From Arctopsyche grandis (Eukaryota; Arthropoda; Insecta; Trichoptera; Hydropsychidae), in assembly GCF_051622035.1 (NCBI RefSeq), contig NC_135356.1, forward strand, positions 2,480,001 through 2,544,000: a DNA stretch of 64,000 bases, written 5' to 3'. Position 1 is the first letter of the stretch. Every line of letters begins with the position of its first letter. Position numbers and translations under genes: made by a program. Positions 58,545 to 64,000 of this stretch are shown one piece after another. Below the pieces are notes generated by a model that was not told the DNA's origin, did not search any database, and saw only the letters and a list, made by a program, of their open reading frames with translations.

Positions 58545-58960
58545 AAAAACTCGGACGTGACTAACCCATTACTTTATCACCCATTACTTTATCATAAAAA
58601 AAAATTCGATAATGAAACATAGTACATACACGTTCACACATACCGGCTATGAGAGAATTTTCGATATAAATGTATGAAAAAGTTACAACAGGACAACAGT
58701 TCTACTTCCGGTTGTTGAATTTTGTTTAAAATATTTTGGTTACTTAAAATTACTATAAATATTATAAGCACAAACTATCACTAATATAGAAATAGTTTAA
58801 AATGTCAAAATAAAATAATGAAATATTGTTTTAAGAAAAATTACTACTTCCGGTTTACGAATTTTAATCAAAACTTTATCAACTTTAAGTTAGTACATGA
58901 AGAATACAAATATTAATTTTCAGCTTCATACGTTCAGTGGTGTGGAATAAAGTTACATAA
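58545..58960 (+). repeat. RTE-like element fragment (CTTCCGGTT repeats)
   Basis: Matches 2490-2870: GACGTGACTAACCCATTACTTTATC, AGTTCTACTTCCGGTTGT and TACTACTTCCGGTTTACGAATTTT in the same order and spacing. It stops within the third module, at about GTGGAATAAAG. Confidence 0.75.
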
Positions 58961-60200
58961 AGCAAAAATAATAACGACAAAAATATAATCGAAATAAATT
59001 CAAAATAAGAGAAAATAAATGAAGAATTAAAAACAGAAAATAATATATTGATAAAATGAATAACTATAAAAACCCATTAATTTTAAGGAAATCATCAAGT
59101 TTTTTTATTAAAAGGTTTAGATTACTAGAAGTTACCAATTCAATAAATATATTATTCAAAATATAAACCATTATGGACGCAAAAACGAAATAACATATAG
59201 ACATATAAAAAATGAAAAAAATAAATCAATATACGTATATAAAAAAACAATTACAACATAAGAACACATATACGATTTCAAGTCATACAATCGATCAAAT
59301 TGAATCAAACGAAGCGATCAAATTGGTACGTGCGATAGGATAAGAGAAAAAATTGCGGCATCTATCCAAACCTGTCAACATCAATTCAAACCCGTGTTGA
59401 TAGGTTTGAATTGATCCACAAGTGTCGATCTGGAGCAGCTATGGTGAAAATGAAAAAAAAGAATATAATACAATATTGCTAAGCAGAAGCTTTACAACAG
59501 ACAGATTTACCGACAGATCGCTACGTTCACGGGCTATTGTCTAATCTCACCTACAAATACACACATACGTATATCCTGAAAATAGTCGATATATTTTATA
59601 TGATAGAAAGGTGGTAGACTCATTTCAAATTATTTCCAATATACCAGATATTGAACGCACGACTTTCGTTCTATTCTTTTTATACTACTTCCATATATGT
59701 ATGTATACATATTTAATATAAATTCGGTACATGGAGGGCTTTCCCTCAACGGTGAAGAAATTACTCTTCAACGCGATGTGGAGATGGCAACATAGGGTTA
59801 TTTTAATCAACGTTAAATTAACGAGGGGCGGGGGGATATTTTGGCATAATTTTTGCGGCAAGTCGAGACATGTTTGCGTACACACGTACACAATTACATG
59901 TCGCCGAAAATAAGATAACGGGTGTTATTGTGGCGAAGTGTGGGGTCAGATAGACCACGGGTGTGCGATTACGGGTCGGGGTCACGGTCTGGGGTCACGC
60001 ACATCCGCCTCGACACGGAGTCACGTGAGGGTTGTGTCTTTTAACCGGTTCGGAGTCAAATGTATATCTCTGTCTGTCTGTATATACATACATATATAAA
60101 TTATAAAATATAGAGTGAAAAAAGAAAAATTTATAGGCGTTTAAACAATTAAAATCTGACATAGCGAGAGGGTGGCGAAAAGGGAAAAAACGATCGGAAG
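58960..60200. other. Region without recognised gene; short hairpin at 59368-59407
   Basis: A-rich to about 59300. AAACCTGTCAACA (59368-59380) pairs with TGTTGATAGGTTT (59395-59407) with one mismatch. 59820-60060 is more GC-rich (GGGGTCACGG-type strings), but no coding frame or RNA gene is convincing. Confidence 0.5.
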
Positions 60201-60480
60201 AGTGTGGATAAATATGGCAATGTGGATAATGGTAATTGGATTAATAGTCACATTGCGGTGGTCACAAAGACTTGGCACTCAAGTTCTCGATAGTATGATA
60301 GTTATCGTTAGTATGATGGACTTTTTGGCTGCCAGATGTTCCGTTATAGAGATTTTAGTGACTTTGTGACCAATAATGATCGAACCGTGGATAATAGTTA
60401 CCGAGAACGATAATGAAGTATTTTCAAACGTGTGTATTACGATTATTTTTCACCATTGTAATGGTGGATTTGATTTCCAC
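60200..60480 (-). repeat. Dispersed repeat, inverse of 8000-8320
   Basis: Reverse-complement counterpart of the copy near the start of the window; shared strings include GTTATCGTTAGTATGATGGACTTTT and GGCTGCCAGATGTTCCGTT. Confidence 0.6.
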
Positions 60481-60751
60481 ATATATTGATGACCAAACCG
60501 AGCAAAATGGCAAAGTTTGAAAACGATCGGATAAGAACCCAAATTTCGTCACACGAAAAAATCGAAAGCGAAGTAAGAAGAGGTTAGTGACTAGTAAAAA
60601 AAAAAATATTTGTTTGCCAGCTATGAAAAAATATATAATTTTTAACTTAGGACCACCAAATTTGCTATACTTTCTCATTGTGAAATGTATGGTAGACTGG
60701 TTTTGGAAGGGTTTTTTTCTGGCTTTGAGCAAAGCTAGTAATTTATATTAT

Positions 60752-61010
60752 AGCCAGAAGTATAGCTCGGTGGTTGCGTTAATGCTAACCACCGAGAGGT
60801 TCCCGGGTTCAAGCCCTGGGCTAACCTCGATTGAATTGAATTTATTCAGAAGTATTTCAGACTTGGACATTTGTGACTCCGAATCGATCGTTTCCTTTCA
60901 CAGTTTACCAACGTGTCTGATTTAAATTGGCAAAATCATTCCTACACACTGTCACCACTATTTGAATATGATTTCAAAAAATTTTAATCTATAAATTTAT
61001 ATATGGACAA
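60752..61010 (+). mobile_element. tRNA-derived SINE, copy 1
   Basis: The head reads TAGCTCGGTGGTTGCG (A-box region) followed by CCGGGTTCAAGCCC (B box at about 60806-60816). The body contains ACATTTGTGACTCCGAATCGAT, and the 3' part CACTGTCACCACTATTTGAATATGATTTC. Head and body are shared with the minus-strand copy at 61840-62105, which shows an amplified family. It does not fold as an intact tRNA. Confidence 0.78.
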
Positions 61011-61839
61011 GTTGGTCCAATGATGCCGCTAAAGGTAATAGTTATATGTACATAAAAATGTAAATAAAAAAAAAAAATACACATGTAGTTAAAATATTGA
61101 GTGTCGGTAAATAAACGTGTATTTCAAATTAGAATAATGTATTGTCTGGGTATGTTTTTGCATCTGTGTAAATACGCCAAAATGGAGAAGCTGGGAGCTT
61201 ACGCATAAATCAGTTGGGCTTTCTATCCTTATTTGAGGTTTGTGGTTATTCAATATTTCAGTCAAAGTCAACATCATTGTGGTTTTCGATCGTTTATTGT
61301 TGTTCTTATTAATTAATCGGACTTTCAAAAGCTTACAGTTATATTTCAAACATTTGCTCGGTGGAAATATTTCAAATTTATTTTGAAAAAAAAAATAAGT
61401 AAATATATAAAATAAATAAAAAAACAATTAAACCTGTAAAATTTTTGTCCTGAAATATTTCTATTCAAAAATTTATTCATAATTTAAAATATATTCAAAT
61501 GCCAGAAAATGGTTTTTAGAATTAGATTATAAAGAATGTAAAGGATTCTGTTTGAGGAGTACGAATTCGATTAAAATCAACCAAAATAATATTAAAAAAA
61601 ACAGGCTGACTATAACTCGTTATTCCATCCACAAGTCTGCAAAGAAAGAAAAATAAAAACCACTACAACGCAATCAGGAATCAATAAAAGATACAAATCA
61701 GTCAAAATCTCGAAATCATTTGCCACTTCGTATATTTTATTTTTATTTATTATATTTTTTATTTTTAAACATTGAAATTAAAAACATTGCAGTATTTTTT
61801 ATTACATAAATCGCTGTATTTCGAGAGGCTGAAGAGCAA

Positions 61840-62105
61840 TTAATTTATTACATCTATGTATTTAGACTTGTACATAAATTTTTCATATTGTACATTAATC
61901 AAATTCAGATATTTGTGACAGCGGGTAGGATGATGTTTGCCAATCTGATGGAGGAACTCAAATAAATTGACAAACTCTGATAGGAAACAATCGACTTGGA
62001 GTCACAAATATCCAAGTATGACCAGCAGCATTAAATATTAGCACGGGATCGAACCCGGTAACCTTTCGGTGCTAAACATAAAAGCAACTACCGAGAAATA
62101 CTGCT
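61840..62105 (-). mobile_element. tRNA-derived SINE, copy 2
   Basis: The minus strand starts GGCAGCAGTATTTCTCGGTAG, then ACCGGGTTCGATCCCG (B box GGTTCGATCCC), body TATTTGTGACTCCAAGTCGATTG, and 3' part CGCTGTCACAAATATCTGAATTTGATT. Same order of blocks as copy 1, about 75-80% similar by eye. Confidence 0.8.
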
Positions 62106-62106
62106 G

Positions 62107-62175
<69 letters not shown>
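62106..62175. repeat. (TA)n microsatellite
   Basis: Pure TA tract adjoining the head of SINE copy 2. Confidence 0.95.
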
Positions 62176-62180
<5 letters not shown>

Positions 62181-62385
62181 TAAAAACCTACATACATATG
62201 TTAATAAAATAAAAATCTAATTGAGAATGCAAAAGCAAAGCAAAAAAACACAAAATACATACGTATTTTGTATTTTTATTAAAACCATTTATCAATAATA
62301 GAAGTATGACAGAAAAGTAGATAAATATATGAAACTTTGAGCATATTATAATTGTGACTCGAGCATATATATATATGTGATTTGA

Positions 62386-62637
<252 letters not shown>

Positions 62638-62689
62638 ATTAGACTTGCAAAAACAAATTTCATGAAAAACAATCATTTTTATATGGTGG

Positions 62690-62752
62690 TACAATTAAGC
62701 ATTATGTACTACCAAGTGGTACGCGAGTCAAAAAAGGTTGGGAAACGCTGAG
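62690..62752 (+). mobile_element. hAT right-end fragment
   Basis: GGTACGCGAGTCAAAAAAGGTTGGGAAACGCTG is the inverse of a CAGCGTTTCCCAACCTTTTT hAT terminus. It is followed directly by AGGGGGCCATGTATTGTTCAAAGGTTGTAAATGC, nearly identical to 47946-47981 inside the transposase of hAT G. Confidence 0.65.
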
Positions 62753-62859
62753 GGGGCCATGTATTGTTCAAAGGTTGTAAATGCGCTCAGTTCGAGGTGA
62801 TACTTCGCCGAGGTGACATGTTACTACCGACCGCTTCCTGACACCTGAGATGTCCTGCA

Positions 62860-63120
62860 AATGACTTCCTGGGAGACGATGGAACTCACCAGTGATGGTC
62901 AACACACTTAGGTATTTATCCTTACCATTGCAAAAAAATATATTGTCGCCATTTTGGTTATGCATTTTGTTTCCATCGTTTTTGCGATTACTTTAAGATT
63001 GTGTGCATTTTTGTCGGGAACTCTGCGCGAAAAAGATGTCACCACACAGTGTGATTGCTTAGAGCCGCTTATCATATGACGAATTCACAATAACGGGCGC
63101 TGTATAATATTGTATGTCTG
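62860..63120 (+). repeat. Diverged duplicate, copy 1
   Basis: Shares CTCA-CAGTGATGG, AGGTATTTA, GTCGCCATTTTGGTT-TGC and ATTCACAATA-CGGGCG with 63540-63760 in the same order. Old local duplication of non-coding sequence or part of an unclassified element. Confidence 0.65.
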
Positions 63121-63499
63121 TACATCGGTTTCAATTTGATTCGGCCATTTTTTATTGCGCAGTTTGCAATTTCTTTGTTTGCGTTTTTACAGGTATTCCT
63201 CGACTTTTATTTTTGGATTCAGTGTGACAGCATGCTATACACCTATTCACATACACTACGCAAGCGCATTTGTTCGCGACAACTCTCAATAACAGACCTA
63301 TACTAACCGTGACCTTCAGGTGATACCGCCCATTAAATCGATTACTTGCCTGTAGGGGAGAAAAGTCTATGTTGACATGCGCTTCTGAGCTCATGGCAAC
63401 AAAGGGCGGTGAGAGGGGCGGGGGAAGCCGGGGTTGCTTCAATCGATACAGTGTCTGGGTAAATTTTCAGGACCACCCCATGGCGCAGGTCAGATCCAG

Positions 63500-63760
63500 A
63501 CGAGCCTTCAGCGAGAGAACATCTTGCTGGCCAGAGGTCTCCTGCTTTGTGGAAGATAATGGAGCTCAACAGTGATGGGGCCGCACACATACAGGTATTT
63601 ACGACTGCAACTGCGAAATCAAAAATATTTTTTCCTGTCGCCATTTTGGTTGTGCGTTTTGTTAACGTCATTTCTGCGTTTCTTTTTGACTGTATCATAT
63701 TACGCATTCACAATAGCGGGCGTTCTACAATATTCGGTGGCATTTTGTTTCGGCTTTTGG
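63500..63760 (+). repeat. Diverged duplicate, copy 2
   Basis: Second copy, offset about 690 bp at GTCGCCATTTTGG and about 620 bp at TTCACAATA-CGGGCG, so ~70 bp of indels separate the copies. No frame is conserved between them. Confidence 0.65.
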
Positions 63761-63902
63761 GTGCGTTATCTGGTAAATTGCTATTTTTTACTTTATCTAT
63801 GTTTTTAGTTGTATTGTTTTAAATTGGGAATTTTGGGTTTCTTTTGCAATTTTGTTCATTGCAAGCAACCGCAATTGTATGTAGTTGTAGCTGTACTTTT
63901 TT

Positions 63903-64000
63903 ACTTTATCTATGTACGTAGTAACAATAGATGAAGTTTTGTGATCATGCGAAAATTCGAACTCGAGATTTTGACTGATTCGAACTCAGAATCGATCACT
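63903..64000 (-). repeat. RTE-like 3' tail, cut by window end
   Basis: The minus strand reads GATCGATTCTGAGTTCGAAT, AGTCAAAATCTCGAGTTCGA and the tail ACGTACATAGATAAAGTAA, almost identical to 3528-3632. The rest of the element lies beyond the window. Confidence 0.85.

Noticed and set aside
60752..60830. Functional tRNA gene
   Set aside because: The A and B boxes are present but no proper cloverleaf or anticodon arm forms, and a SINE body follows; a second copy with the same body exists at 61840-62105.
63152..63822. Overlapping frames on both strands near the window end
   Set aside because: The frames are not conserved between the two diverged duplicates in this region and show no domain.

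Overview
The window is nuclear DNA of an insect: it is AT-rich, has introns and poly-A signals, and is full of eukaryotic transposons (hAT, piggyBac-like, MULE, Helitron, Jockey-like and RTE-like non-LTR elements, tRNA-derived SINEs). The only recognisable host gene is a decayed arylphorin-type hexamerin, an insect storage protein. The order of insect is not resolved. There is no operon, CRISPR or prokaryotic signal. Apart from one possible 57-residue two-exon gene (50873-51134), I see no intact protein-coding gene.

Layout. 1-6520: a large element with inverted arms built from ~197-bp tandem repeats, enclosing a scrambled Mutator-like (MULE) transposase and an RTE-like retroelement tail. 6540-9130: dispersed repeats, including a piggyBac-like element bounded by TTAA. 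9130-29340: a 20-kb head-to-tail satellite with a 1511-bp unit, very homogeneous in the middle and diverged at both edges, with shortened units at one end. 29340-32406: AT-rich sequence with no clear gene. 32415-33477: a non-autonomous hAT with a target-site duplication.

33579-46318 is the most interesting block. It starts and ends with the outward-facing ends of the same hAT family and is bounded by the same 8 bp, ATCATCAT. Inside is one RTE-like retrotransposon (34346-41190) broken by a foldback element, an inversion containing a Jockey-like insertion, a Helitron and two hAT elements. Most junctions can be read to the base because the reverse transcriptase frame resumes across them. After it come a second copy of the flanking hAT, the hexamerin pseudogene with two introns (41950-44345; one intron holds a MITE), a Jockey fragment, a TA tract, and a third copy of the flanking hAT.

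46939-64000: more hAT elements, several with readable 8-bp duplications and one nested in another, a Jockey-like reverse transcriptase fragment, foldback MITEs, two SINE copies in opposite orientation, long TA tracts and RTE-like tails. The window is best read as a layered fossil record of transposition beside a satellite array.
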